From Cyanidiococcus yangmingshanensis (taxonomy: Eukaryota > Rhodophyta > Bangiophyceae > Cyanidiales > Cyanidiaceae): DNA of 64,000 nucleotides. The notes under the pieces were generated by a model. It was not told the origin of the DNA. It did no database searches and saw nothing but the letters and a program-made list of their open reading frames with translations. Positions 9,711 to 19,264 of the stretch are shown here, one piece after another. Location of the stretch: assembly GCA_013995675.1 (NCBI GenBank), contig VWRR01000011.1, positions 372,001-436,000 of the forward strand, given 5' to 3'. A program made the position numbers and the translations under genes. How positions within the stretch are numbered: position 1 is the stretch's first letter; every line of letters starts with the position of its first letter.

Positions 9711-9995
9711 CCGGAGGCTACCGCATTCTCGCGATCCGTCTCCGGCGGGAGGCCGCGCGCCAGCTGCGTCGGGTGATCTTGGCCTCGAAAACCCTCGTGT
9801 AAATCGGTTGTTTTCAGGACTCAACGAGGGCTAGGACTGTGCGAGTGCGCGTCCTTGCACCGGGCGCACTCGCCTGAGCTTCTTCATAAGAAAGTCAGCT
9901 TTTGAGTGGCAAACGCAAATGAACCTGTTCGGCTGGATCGCTCCGTGCTTTTCGCTTATCTCTAATACTGGAAAGTAGCGTGGGAGACGCGTCTG
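9711..9995. other. Spacer after duplicated segment copy A
   Basis: Nothing was recognised. The sequence after 9710 is unrelated to that after 62414. Confidence 0.5.
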
Positions 9996-10502
9996 GTGCT
10001 TGGCGCCGAGCGCCAGCCAAGGCACCACCAGCTCTCGCGTTGCGGTGTCGACGGCTGCGCCCACTTGTCATGCTCAAGAGAGTATCCCAGCGAAAAGCCG
10101 GCTACCGTCGAGACGAACGCTGGTGAAACGACACGCAACGCGTTCGATTGGTTGAGTGCTGCGATCGAAGCTCAAGATGGTTTTCGTGCGCTTCCCGAGT
10201 CGCCAGACATCTGCCGTTATATGAACGAGCACTGCCAAGAGCACCTGATTTCGTACCTTCAAAACTTTGGCCCTCTAGAGCAAAGGGAGAACCTCTCAGA
10301 ACTTGAGCGTGTGGAAATGACGCAGGTAGACGAGCACGGTTTCGAGCTCGATTTGATCATGTGCAGTGAGGCCCGGAACAACTGCGTATGTGTTCACGAG
10401 CGTCTCTCGTGGCCTCAAGGCAGTCAGTGCGACACAGCGGCGAAGTGTGTGGCGAGACTCTCCGAGATGTCTCAGATATGCGGCCTCGGCAGGTTGGATT
10501 GA
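9996..10502 (+). CDS. Hypothetical protein (uncertain)
   Basis: An open frame of 168 codons precedes the S1-domain gene on the same strand. It has no ATG until a methionine in the middle (RYMNEHCQEHLISY), so the start shown is a GTG and is not reliable. The central part (about residues 45-125: AFDWLSAAIEAQDGF, LISYLQNFGPLEQRE, LSELERVEMTQVDEHGFEL) has balanced, protein-like composition with amphipathic helices. No family was recognised. It could be an exon or a frame-shifted gene whose 5' end lies in another frame. Confidence 0.3.
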   Translation: MLGAERQPRHHQLSRCGVDGCAHLSCSREYPSEKPATVETNAGETTRNAFDWLSAAIEAQDGFRALPESPDICRYMNEHCQEHLISYLQNFGPLEQRENLSELERVEMTQVDEHGFELDLIMCSEARNNCVCVHERLSWPQGSQCDTAAKCVARLSEMSQICGLGRLD

Positions 10503-10726
10503 TACCTATTGACGAAATAGCCTGCGCTGGAGTGTGCCTGGCGACTGGGCGGGTTGTGCCTCAGACCACGCAACAAGGAATCCGCGAGCAATCTTGCTGG
10601 TGAGAGCTTCTCTCGAAGCGAGCGCGCAATGATGAGCTCGAAGGTCTCTCAATCAGCGCGCAGTACATAAAAAGCACTCTGTGGGATGTTTCAAGTGAAC
10701 GATAAAGTTTGGGGCCGAAGAGTACA

Positions 10727-11479
10727 ATGCCTCATCGGGGGAGTCAGTCTTCCTTCCAAACCCCAGCCATCATCAGCACTGCCGAGGACAGAGACGCCGC
10801 GGTACGCTACGCGCGCAAAGTCATCGGTGGCGCAGTGCAAACCGGCGAGAAGCTTTCTCCCTCGAGCTCGAGCCCATTCTCGGCATCCTCACGGCGACTG
10901 TGGCGAGGCCGCTCGTCGCGTATGTGGGTAGCGACACCCGCTCTGCCTCGAAAGTGCAGGTCGATGAGCGATCGCCGACACCCTACTGGGTCTGCAGCTG
11001 AAGGTAGTGAGCCGCCGCCTGGGAAGCCGAGACCTGTTGATCGCGAACGCAGCCGCTGGCGACGACCACGAGTCAGCTGGGAAGAGCTCGAAGTAGAGGC
11101 GCGTGAGAAACGCCTCGAGTTTCGGGTTGGCATCGTAAAGGTTGTGAAACCTTATGGTTTTTTGGTAGATGTTGGAGCCGAACGGTTGGGACTGGTACCT
11201 ATCCGGGAAGTCGCCGACCACTTTGTGAAAGACATCTCCGCCGAGGCCTCTCCAGGAGACCGCGTGCTCGTCCGCGTCCTTAGAGTCGATCGAGAACGAG
11301 GTCGGATCGCGTTGAGCATGCGTGACCCTTCGTGGACCCGAGAGCGTGGTCCTCCAGCGTCGGAGACCTACGCAACCGCCCTTGCGTCTCTCGCGGAATG
11401 GGGTACACCTCCTTGGCAGTCTGGCTCGCCAGCAGCCGGCATCGAAGATGAGCGCCGGCAAAAAACGGAGACCAATTAG
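10727..11479 (+). CDS. S1 RNA-binding domain protein
   Basis: The product has 250 residues. Residues 1-120 are basic and low-complexity, consistent with an organelle transit peptide. A single S1 (OB-fold) domain covers about residues 132-200: VGIVKVVKPYGFLVDVGAER, GLVPIREVADHF, PGDRVLVRVLRVDRERGRIA and LSMRDP follow the canonical five-strand pattern with the G-F-V surface. Single-S1 proteins with this shape occur in plastids and mitochondria, where they bind rRNA or mRNA. The exact role cannot be told. ATG 10727 is the first methionine in frame. Its 3' end is 30 bases from the convergent calnexin gene. Confidence 0.78.
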   Translation: MPHRGSQSSFQTPAIISTAEDRDAAVRYARKVIGGAVQTGEKLSPSSSSPFSASSRRLWRGRSSRMWVATPALPRKCRSMSDRRHPTGSAAEGSEPPPGKPRPVDRERSRWRRPRVSWEELEVEAREKRLEFRVGIVKVVKPYGFLVDVGAERLGLVPIREVADHFVKDISAEASPGDRVLVRVLRVDRERGRIALSMRDPSWTRERGPPASETYATALASLAEWGTPPWQSGSPAAGIEDERRQKTETN

Positions 11480-11509
11480 TCAGTCTGCTACTCCGTACCT
11501 TGATGAAGT

Positions 11510-13507
11510 TTACTCATCCGCCTTTCTCGCCCGCGATGTGCGCCTTCGCAGTGCTCCACCTGTGGCAGCAGCAGCAGCAGCAGAGATACCACTGTCCTCA
11601 TCTGCATCCTCATCCATGACCTCGTCGGAATCGTCATCCGCTAAACTTTCCTTCTGGGACTCGGTCGGGATGCGGTTAGCGGCATTGGATGCCCTCATTC
11701 GAGACGACTTGGCACCAGCAGCTCGGTCCTCTCCCTCGGGCTCGTCATCCTTTTTGCGGAGCGCATCCGCCCGTTGCGCAGCCGACGCTCTCGAGAGTCC
11801 TTTCCGCCCCATCATATTGGTCACAACGAGCATGATGCTCACGATCAAAGGTGGCAGGAGCGCGGCTAAAAGCATCGGTTGTCTCTGAAAGAGTTCTATT
11901 GTTTTGTGTACCGGCTCTTGAAGACCGACCCTGGCCAGACCCTGGTCGATCGCATCGACAAGCAGTTCGATGTAACCCAGTGCCGATTCGACAACGTCCA
12001 AGAGCTTTGTACGAAGTGGTCCAAGTTCGTTACGCTCGTCCTTTCCCAGCGGTTTGCGAGCCTGCTCCAGTTCTTTTTCGACCTTTGCCTTCTTCACCCA
12101 CGTTTGCACCGCGAAATCCTCTGCGGCCTGGAGGGCATTCGTTCCGGACAATAGGAGAATATTATCAAACGCGATGCCCTGGTCCATGGTCCAGATCTCG
12201 ATGCCAACGGCTGTGATCGGCAGAAACTGTACCTTATCGACTCGATAATAGTCGGGGTTGGCGATTTTGCGTGGTTTCCAAGGCCCCTTGTACGCGGGAT
12301 TTGGAATCAGCGGCGCTTTCCACTTGCCGCGATAGGCAGGATTCGGGATCATCGATGGCTTCCACTCGCCGCATCCAGGAGCATTTGCACATTTCGGATT
12401 GGGGATCATCGGCGGCTTCCATTCGCCGTCTTCTTCGTCGTCCCAAGCGGCAGGCTTCACTGCGTCCGAATCAGGAACCAGTTTTGGTTCGTCGTCGAGC
12501 CACCCGGGCGGCTTTGTGGACTTTGGATCGGGGATCTGACGAGGCGCGTTCTCGTCCCAGTCTGCGGGCTTGGTCGCGGCAGGGTCTGGGATCATTTTCT
12601 CATCCACCCAGTCTGATGGCTTCTTATCTTTCGGGTCATCGATCTCCTTCGGTGGCTCCACTGGCGGATCAAAATCTTCCCGAAGAGATCCGCTCCGTTT
12701 CAACTCGTTGTCCACGAGAACCTTGTACGTTTCAGTCGCTGGATCAACCATGAGTGTGTATAGATGCGTGCTTCCGATGGCATGTGGCATCGTTGGCGCG
12801 TTCCGCAGATGGTGCTCGACTTTCTTGCCTGACTTTGGATCTACAGACTGAAAAATAAAATGCACCTTGTTCGTCTCACCGCACTTGTCTGGACCAAACA
12901 TGATCGAATACGGCTCACTATTACTGAGCTTCTCTAGGGCAACGTCAGTGCCAAAGGGCTTGGTCAAAAGCTTGAGATAAGCGCCGCTGCAGGTGTGACC
13001 ATCCTCATGTCTTACCTCATACTGAACGACGAACGGCTTCGCGTTCAAATCGAAGCTATCTGTCTTTTGAGCGATTCCATACTTTAGCGCTTTACGAGTC
13101 ACAATCAGCGCCTTGTCCCCGACAAGGGCCGCGCGCTTGCCTCCGCCGACAGCCCAAACACCCGTATACTCGTCTGCAGTGGAACGCACCCAACGCTCGA
13201 ACACTGTCGATTCCTCATCCTGAAACGTTTCTGCAACAAGCACCTGTAGCTTATCGCCTCCGAGAGTCACCGGTGTCTGCACAACGTAGGTACCCCCACG
13301 AGCTGTTGGGTCGATCGTGGCAGTCGGCTCTGGCGAGGCATCAGCAGTCGCAGCACCAGCACGCGTTTGTGTAGCGTCCGCGTCATCATCAATACTGGCG
13401 GCAGCAGCAAGCCGAGCACCCACACCAACCCACGAGCACCGCAAACAAACGTTGATCAGGAAAAGGATCACGAGAATAATCCAGATCGCGTGCCTAGACG
13501 TCCGCAT
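11510..13507 (-). CDS. CNX1: Calnexin, ER lectin chaperone
   Basis: Calnexin holds monoglucosylated glycoproteins in the endoplasmic reticulum during folding. From ATG 13507 the 665-residue protein opens with a hydrophobic signal (IWIILVILFLINVCL). The lectin domain then includes VQYEVRHEDGHTCSGAYLKL, SIMFGPDKCGETNKVHFIF and YTLMVDP. The P-domain arm holds four type-1 motifs (KPSDWVDEKMIPDP, KPADWDENAPRQIPDP and so on), then four type-2 motifs (GEWKPPMIPNP, GEWKPSMIPNP, GKWKAPLIPNP, GPWKPRKIANP). A transmembrane helix (ALLPPLIVSIMLVVTNMM) lies near residue 550, followed by a 95-residue acidic cytosolic tail ending RKADE. The frame is open for 130 more codons upstream to another ATG, but the signal peptide makes 13507 the likely start. 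Confidence 0.93.
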   Translation of the reverse strand: MRTSRHAIWIILVILFLINVCLRCSWVGVGARLAAAASIDDDADATQTRAGAATADASPEPTATIDPTARGGTYVVQTPVTLGGDKLQVLVAETFQDEESTVFERWVRSTADEYTGVWAVGGGKRAALVGDKALIVTRKALKYGIAQKTDSFDLNAKPFVVQYEVRHEDGHTCSGAYLKLLTKPFGTDVALEKLSNSEPYSIMFGPDKCGETNKVHFIFQSVDPKSGKKVEHHLRNAPTMPHAIGSTHLYTLMVDPATETYKVLVDNELKRSGSLREDFDPPVEPPKEIDDPKDKKPSDWVDEKMIPDPAATKPADWDENAPRQIPDPKSTKPPGWLDDEPKLVPDSDAVKPAAWDDEEDGEWKPPMIPNPKCANAPGCGEWKPSMIPNPAYRGKWKAPLIPNPAYKGPWKPRKIANPDYYRVDKVQFLPITAVGIEIWTMDQGIAFDNILLLSGTNALQAAEDFAVQTWVKKAKVEKELEQARKPLGKDERNELGPLRTKLLDVVESALGYIELLVDAIDQGLARVGLQEPVHKTIELFQRQPMLLAALLPPLIVSIMLVVTNMMGRKGLSRASAAQRADALRKKDDEPEGEDRAAGAKSSRMRASNAANRIPTESQKESLADDDSDEVMDEDADEDSGISAAAAAATGGALRRRTSRARKADE

Positions 13508-13662
13508 CCTTTCGGTTCTCTGCACGTGCCGTTCACGCCTATGGCGGCAATCCCAGACCCAGGACGGACGTAGAAGATGGTTTCGATCAACTTCCGCCGC
13601 TGATGTCTCCGCGCGCAGACGCGGGCGTGCGCGTGCATCACCGCCACGGCGTGTTGACTGAA

Positions 13663-13694
<32 letters not shown>

Positions 13695-14500
13695 TCTCCG
13701 GCGGCGCTGTGGGACGATGGCCTCCCGCCAAGTGCTGGCTCTCCGCCGCGACCCGATGGACACGCGCCAGCATGCAGGCGAGGCGCATCGCGGGAATGAT
13801 TGCATCCGTCGCTGGCGATGTTTCGCGTTCGTTTGTTCGTACGTTCGTTCCTCGAATCGATCTTGGCAAACGGTTCGTCAACATATCGCAAGGCCATCTT
13901 CTAATAATGAATGCCTGCAGATATGCCCGAAAGCAGAACGAGTGGCGGACCCGAATGAAGCACCGGTGTGATGTGCTGTCATCATTGTATCGACTGGCAG
14001 GTCTCTAATACAAATGCTCTACGTGAATGATTCGTGATGGGAGTCAGCATCGATTGCATGTTGCAGCTCACTTGTATGCAACGTCAAAGGTGAGTTTTTG
14101 GTGATGCGGCGTCGATGGCCGACTGAGCTTGGAAGCGTTGTGTCGGAGCAGGACAAGCAGCGGGAGCATTGCCATATCCACGACCTTGTTTCCGGACGGT
14201 AGCGTGGTTGATGTGCTTGCACCGAAAGCCATTTGACGATTAGAGACTGTTGTTGCAGAAAGCACCTATCAACGGGAGCACTTTGAGAGCAGCGTCCCTT
14301 CCTCGATCGCACTCGTCACCGTTGCTCCCTATCACTGTCAGCGCAAGTCTGTGCATCAGCCTGAACTCCTTCGCCTCGTTCGGATATGCACCGAATCATA
14401 TATATCCCGGGCAGGTCACACGGGAGCGGGGACATGGTCGAGGGCCGCAATGCGCACATCCGGTCTTCGCAACGGTGGCCGCGTTCGCCCAAGTTCGGCT
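13508..14500. other. Divergent intergenic region between calnexin and the Rab escort protein
   Basis: It contains eight TGCG tetranucleotide units at 13663-13695, about 160 bases upstream of calnexin. No gene was recognised in the remaining 0.9 kb. Confidence 0.5.
13663..13695. repeat. (TGCG)n microsatellite
   Basis: About eight uninterrupted TGCG units are present in the presumed calnexin 5' region. Confidence 0.9.
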
Positions 14501-16223
14501 ATGGCCCATGAACCTCAAGGGGCTACCTCGCCAAGAGGCGAGGCCTCTCTCGACGGCGAGCACGTGGACGTCCTCATCGAAGGTTCAGACCTCCCGCAGG
14601 TAGTTAGCGCGGCTTGTCTCTCATCGCTCGGCTACAAGGTTCTCTTGTTGGAGCCAACGGGCAACTACGGCGGCGTCGTGAACGGACCGCTCGAAGCCGC
14701 TCTTCTCTTCGACAGCAACGGTCCCAGGTAGAGCTGAAAACGAGCAGGTGGACGGTGTCCGTTTACTAGAAAACGGTGGTCACAGCCTGACCAACATTGG
14801 CGAGTTGGTTCAAAACCGTACGCCACGCTTGCAACTGGAGCTGCAGCCGCGTTTCTACTTTGCCGCAGACGCCCTTGTTGACCTTGTTGTCGGGAGCGGT
14901 GCTGCATCTTACCTTTTTTTCCAGCCGGTAGATAACTTGTTTTGGGTGCAGGCCACTAGCCTAAATGATACCAACCCGGTGTGTGTCTGCGTACCATGCA
15001 CCAAGGCAGCTGTCACTCGCTCCGACGACCTGCAACTGGCGGAGAAGCGCTGGCTCATGCGTTCTCTACGCTCGTGCCTCATATTGGCTCCGCGGTCAAC
15101 AGCCGACGATCCCTTGAGCCCAGCACTGGATGTAAGTGACGAGGAACGAAGTACATTGTTGCAGCAGTGGTCTTCAGCTGGTGCCTCGGCCTCGTTGCTT
15201 CAGCAGCTCGAACGCGACCTGCCTGCATCGAAGCCGGGTCATCGGTGGGGATTCATCACCGCCCTATTGCAGGACATTTACGCCTGGGGGATTGAAGATT
15301 CTCCAGCGGATCCGATTGCGTGGCCTGAGGGTGTCGAACGAGTTGCACTTTTCTTCTGGTCCGTGCTGAGGTTCCACACCAGCACGCCGTTCTTGTGCTG
15401 TAAGTTCGGGAGTACAGAGATCATTCAGGCTTTCGCCCGAAGGTGTGCTGTCAAAGGTGGAACCATCGCACTGCAGAGGAAGGTGCAGGCGATTGGAAAA
15501 CGAAAACAGGGGCAAGCAAGAGACTCGGAGGGACCTCTGCTCACAGTCTCCACGGAACATGGGGAAGAAATTCAGTGCAATATGGCAGTTGTTGTACCTG
15601 TGTCAGCTGCGCGCGGTGCTAGTGGCTCGAACCGCCTGATCCGTTTTGTGGGGATCCGAAGAGACCCCCTACGATATCGTGCGCCTGCTGAAAGCGATCG
15701 CTCTGCCACCGAGCACGCTCTGTTTGTCGTGCGCTTCAAAGAGAACTGCACATGCACAGAGGGATCGTCAATCCCGAATGCGCTGTATATCTGGCAGATT
15801 AGCTCAACAGCAGGTGTTTGTCCGCCTGGCTACTACTTGGTCTATGCAGAGGCTGATTTCCAGGCTGCGAGCCGCCAGAACGGAGCGCCTCTCGAATCGA
15901 TCACAACGGAATTGACAAGTTTACGTCGTGCGTTGACATGCGCTCTCCGTTGCCTTGTGTCCGACGACGCATCTCCCAAAGAGAATGATGCTGCTTTTCT
16001 CGGCCAAGTGTTCGCCGCCTACGCGTTCTACGACGCACCCGTACCGCCATCCTCCATCCGAGTCCATACGCGAACTGACTCCGAACAAGTAACAGCGCCA
16101 TACTCATATGGCCGCACTGACGATATCGTGCGCGCAACCCGCGAGATTCTGTTGCATATTCTGGAAGATAACCCTGCTCAGAGACAAGCCTTGAATACGT
16201 TCTTTGGCTCGCCCTCGCAATGA
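14501..16223 (+). CDS. REP1: Rab escort protein (GDI/REP family), one frame change
   Basis: REP presents Rab GTPases to geranylgeranyltransferase II; the related GDI recycles prenylated Rabs. Starting at ATG 14501, residues 20-65 form the FAD-like fold start: VDVLIEGSDLPQVVSAACLS, GYKVLLLEPTGNYGG. The frame then stops at 14731. One extra base near 14729 leads into the long second part: ENGGHSLTNIGELVQNRTPR, LQPRFYFAADALVDLVVGSG, CCKFGSTEIIQAFARRCAVK and GGTIALQRKV. The sequence DLP in place of the GDI-type GLTE, together with overall divergence, favours REP over GDI. Joined length would be about 573 residues, normal for REP. The motifs on both sides are intact, so the break is more likely a sequence error than decay. 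Confidence 0.75.
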
Positions 16224-16773
16224 ATTGAATTCCCGCTGATTAGAAACAGTGATTCCCCGTCCAGCGGGCGGCCGGGCCAGTCGAACGCGCTTTCTACAAT
16301 TCACGCGACGCATCACGAATCCTCGAATGCACTACAAGCGGATCAGTCTAGTCGAATGGCTGAACGCGCTGTGCTTTCCCAAACCTGCATGCACGACGTT
16401 CTATAATCGGTTGCCTTCGTCGCGACCTGGATGGTTTGCCGACCTGTTGCGAACAGCGGCGCAAAACCCGTCATCATGCATTACAGATATGATTGCAGGT
16501 ACCTAAGAGGGCAGTGCATTGAACCCAGAATCCTTTCCGGCCAGGAAAAGGATTCGCGATCCAATGTCTCGGAGCCGATCGGCACCGCTGCTCGCCTTGA
16601 AAGCAGCACCTGTGCTCGCTGGGGTTTCAACGAGACCACACGACCACGTTCTTTTTCCGTGTCGTGGCGATCGACCGGGAACACAGTGCACGCAGAGGGC
16701 TCTCCCCCCGGTAGCGGTTGCTTCGTTGACGACGTCGCGCCGGCTTGAAGAGCGATTCGATTTCCACTGAGTC
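16224..16773. other. Convergent spacer between REP and Tim8
   Basis: Nothing was recognised. Open frames of up to about 110 codons have no known motifs. Confidence 0.5.
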
Positions 16774-17052
16774 CTATTGCTTCTTGACCATTCGCTGCAT
16801 AATAAACAGGGATGTATCGAGAAACCGTTCAGCACAGTTAGACAAGCATTCGGCTTCGGAGCTGGATAGTTTGCTGCCAGGCTTCTGAACGCACTTGTCC
16901 CAGCATAGCTCTGTGAGCTTGGCGATCACCGCTTGCACCGCCGCTTTCTGGTTCTCCTGTTCCAGAAAGTTGGTGAACTCTTGTTGCGCTGCGCTAGTCT
17001 GCGAATCAACTCCGTCTCCGAAGCCTCCTAAACTGCTCGAACCGAAAGACAT
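16774..17052 (-). CDS. TIM8: Mitochondrial import inner membrane translocase subunit Tim8
   Basis: Small Tim proteins chaperone hydrophobic precursors across the mitochondrial intermembrane space. The 92-residue product has the twin CX3C signature in ELCWDKCVQKPGSK and AECLSNCAERFLDTSLFI, matching Tim8 (FDKCVDKPGSKLD, CLSNCVDRFIDTSLFI) better than Tim9, 10 or 13. In yeast and animals the partner is Tim13. ATG 17052 (MSFGSSSLGGFGDG) gives the usual Tim8 length. The frame stays open further upstream but adds only a non-conserved segment. Confidence 0.9.
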   Translation of the reverse strand: MSFGSSSLGGFGDGVDSQTSAAQQEFTNFLEQENQKAAVQAVIAKLTELCWDKCVQKPGSKLSSSEAECLSNCAERFLDTSLFIMQRMVKKQ

Positions 17053-18024
17053 GAGTGATTTGGAGGGTGCTGGCGTCTCGGTAGCGTCAACGACCGGTCT
17101 TGTGCCCTCTCGTCGCGGCATCGCTCGGCATTCGGACCGGTCGCGTGCCACGCTGCGCTCCTCGGGGCCGACGGGTATCCCCTCTGATCTGGTCGATTCC
17201 CGTCATTCCATTCATGCTTGTCCGGATAAAAGAGACGAGAGAAAACGTCAGATGGATTGAATGAAGAGATTTCCGGGTACATGGGTTTCGAGGGCGCGTC
17301 TATGGTCGCAGTCGCGCCTAGAACCTTCAGCGAGCATGCACAAGCCTCTGATGATGATCGAACGACGTTCTACGCGGTGTGCGGCCTGTCTTGGAGCGGG
17401 CGCTGTTGAGCGCACGCATCTCGTTGAATATCGCCTCGTACGTTTTACAGCTTTTTGTTCAGAATCTCTTTACTTGACACGTCGAGATACGCGTTCGCGA
17501 CTCGTATGATTATTGCATATTGACGTCAGCGCCGAATGATTTCCACTCGTACCTCAGTTCATTGAGCCTGGATCTTCTACGGGCTCGGCTCGCACACGCT
17601 TTTCAGAACCAATTATTCCTACTGGATTCAAAAGGAAAGCATGTATCCGGAGGAATTAGAGCTTGTCGGCCGCATACGGTTCCGGAGACAGAGCGTGGAC
17701 CCGTATCCAATTTTGCCGCCAGCATGAGCGTGTTTGACGGAATCGTTGGATGAGCGCGTCAGTCTGCGAGTAGCGAACGTGACGCGCTCATTCATGGAAA
17801 GTCACGACGCGTGTGCTCGGGCAGCAGCGCTCGCTCTTTCGACGGCAGCAGCCACGCTAGACACTCGTGCGCATGTGTGAGGCCGCTGAACTTGAGCTTG
17901 TCCAAGCCTCTAACTGATCGGTCACAAGCACACAGGTCGGACGAATTTCTCGCCCCAAATCTGGCATAAACTTGGGCTTGGAAACGATAGAACCCTGTCA
18001 GATCATGGCAAGGATACGGACCGA
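17053..18024. other. Intergenic region
   Basis: About 970 bases without a recognised gene. Open frames near 17261-17509 and 17520-17753 on the plus strand show no family resemblance. Confidence 0.5.
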
Positions 18025-18366
18025 TTACCGACCACGACGTGCGTCAAACAGCAACACCACAAGCATTGGTTCATAGCGCTTGTCCGTGTGCGCAAGTGCT
18101 TCTTCGGGAAAATTCAGCGCTTTTTGCGATCCCTCCGAACAGGTGCAGACGCAGGAGACGTAGTCTGCACGGCGTTCGTACGGATCCTTCCGCAAATACA
18201 CTGTAACCATCTGTGGCTCTGCACGCTCCCATGAATCCTTCTTTGCTGGCGATACCGGATTCGGTTTGAGCCAGGGGCGCAGTATGGTCCATGAAGCGCC
18301 ATTCGGTAGCACGACTCGCAACAGGTCCATACGAGGTTGGATCGCTCTCCGCAACAAAGTACGCAT
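18025..18366 (-). CDS. Small basic protein, possibly mitochondrial ribosomal bL31m-like
   Basis: The 113-residue product from ATG 18366 begins MRTLLRRAIQPRMDLLRVVL and is rich in arginine and tryptophan. The segment LRVVLPNGASWTILRPW followed by KKDSWERAEP resembles the LSDGS...KDxRNxPLWNP pattern of mitochondrial L31, but the match is weak. Two cysteines (VSCVCTC) lie near residue 78. No other family came to mind. The frame is clean, and codon composition is like the neighbours. Treat the ribosomal assignment as a guess. Confidence 0.45.
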   Translation of the reverse strand: MRTLLRRAIQPRMDLLRVVLPNGASWTILRPWLKPNPVSPAKKDSWERAEPQMVTVYLRKDPYERRADYVSCVCTCSEGSQKALNFPEEALAHTDKRYEPMLVVLLFDARRGR

Positions 18367-19264
18367 ACTTTTCAAATTCTTCAACGCTTTCAGAAAGACA
18401 GTGTCACTAGAGTCCTGTTCAGTTCCGGCCGCGCAAACACCTTCGGTTAGTAACTATTCTGATCAGACTTTGTTTGCCGTCACGCTGGAAAAGCTTCTCA
18501 GTTGGTACCAAGTCTCCTGTGCTCAGAAGTAGTGACAAGATGTGAATAGCGTATGATTCTCAATCACAGCAAATGGATTGTAATCCACGCTCGGTGAGAT
18601 TCCCATTGAAAGCGTGATCATCGTCGCACAGGAGCATGACGCCGCAGTTGACCGAACACCACTTGATTGACTTACACTTTGCAAGCCACTACCCAACCAC
18701 TCCAGTTAAAAGTTATACGGCACTAATCGATTTCGATCTCGAAAAAACGTGCGACTCTGGCTTCCTCACAGGCCGAGGCGCACTATCCGCGGCACGCTAG
18801 CCCTGCCGGTCGCCAAGCGCAACAAAGACGCGCAGCCAATGAACAACAACACCAATAACAACGATTCGATGTGCATGCATGCCGACATGCCCCAGAAACG
18901 AACTTGTGCACGCAATCGATGCCTTTCATCCCTTTTATGAATACAATACAAATGTTTCATTTATTGTATGACGAACAACCAAATATTTCATTTCTCGTAT
19001 GACCAACGTACAAGCATTTCATTGCTCGATCGGTACGGATTCTATCCCGGGCGTGGGCATGAACACGACGCGCGGACCGCCGAAATTCCGTCAGTCGCCC
19101 GGGAGAGGGAGACCGACGCGCATCCGCTCGAACGTGAGCGTGCGCGTTGTCCACGAGTTCGTTGTAGAGGGCCCCCCGTGGGATACTTTTGAGCCGAGAA
19201 CGCTCGGGTTGTAGGCAGTTCATACGCAAGGAAAGGAAGCTGGGGTGGACCGTCACTAACGTGC
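18367..19264. other. Intergenic region upstream of the pBrp-like gene
   Basis: Nothing was recognised apart from A/T-rich stretches and a short imperfect repeat of cattt(a/c)ttgtatgac near 18955-19015. Confidence 0.5.

Noticed and set aside
13508-13897. 130-codon extension of calnexin to an upstream ATG
   Set aside because: It would place low-complexity sequence and (TGCG)n repeats before the signal peptide.
14727-14747. 20-base GT...AG interval as an intron in REP
   Set aside because: Far below any plausible intron size; a one-base frame change explains the junction.
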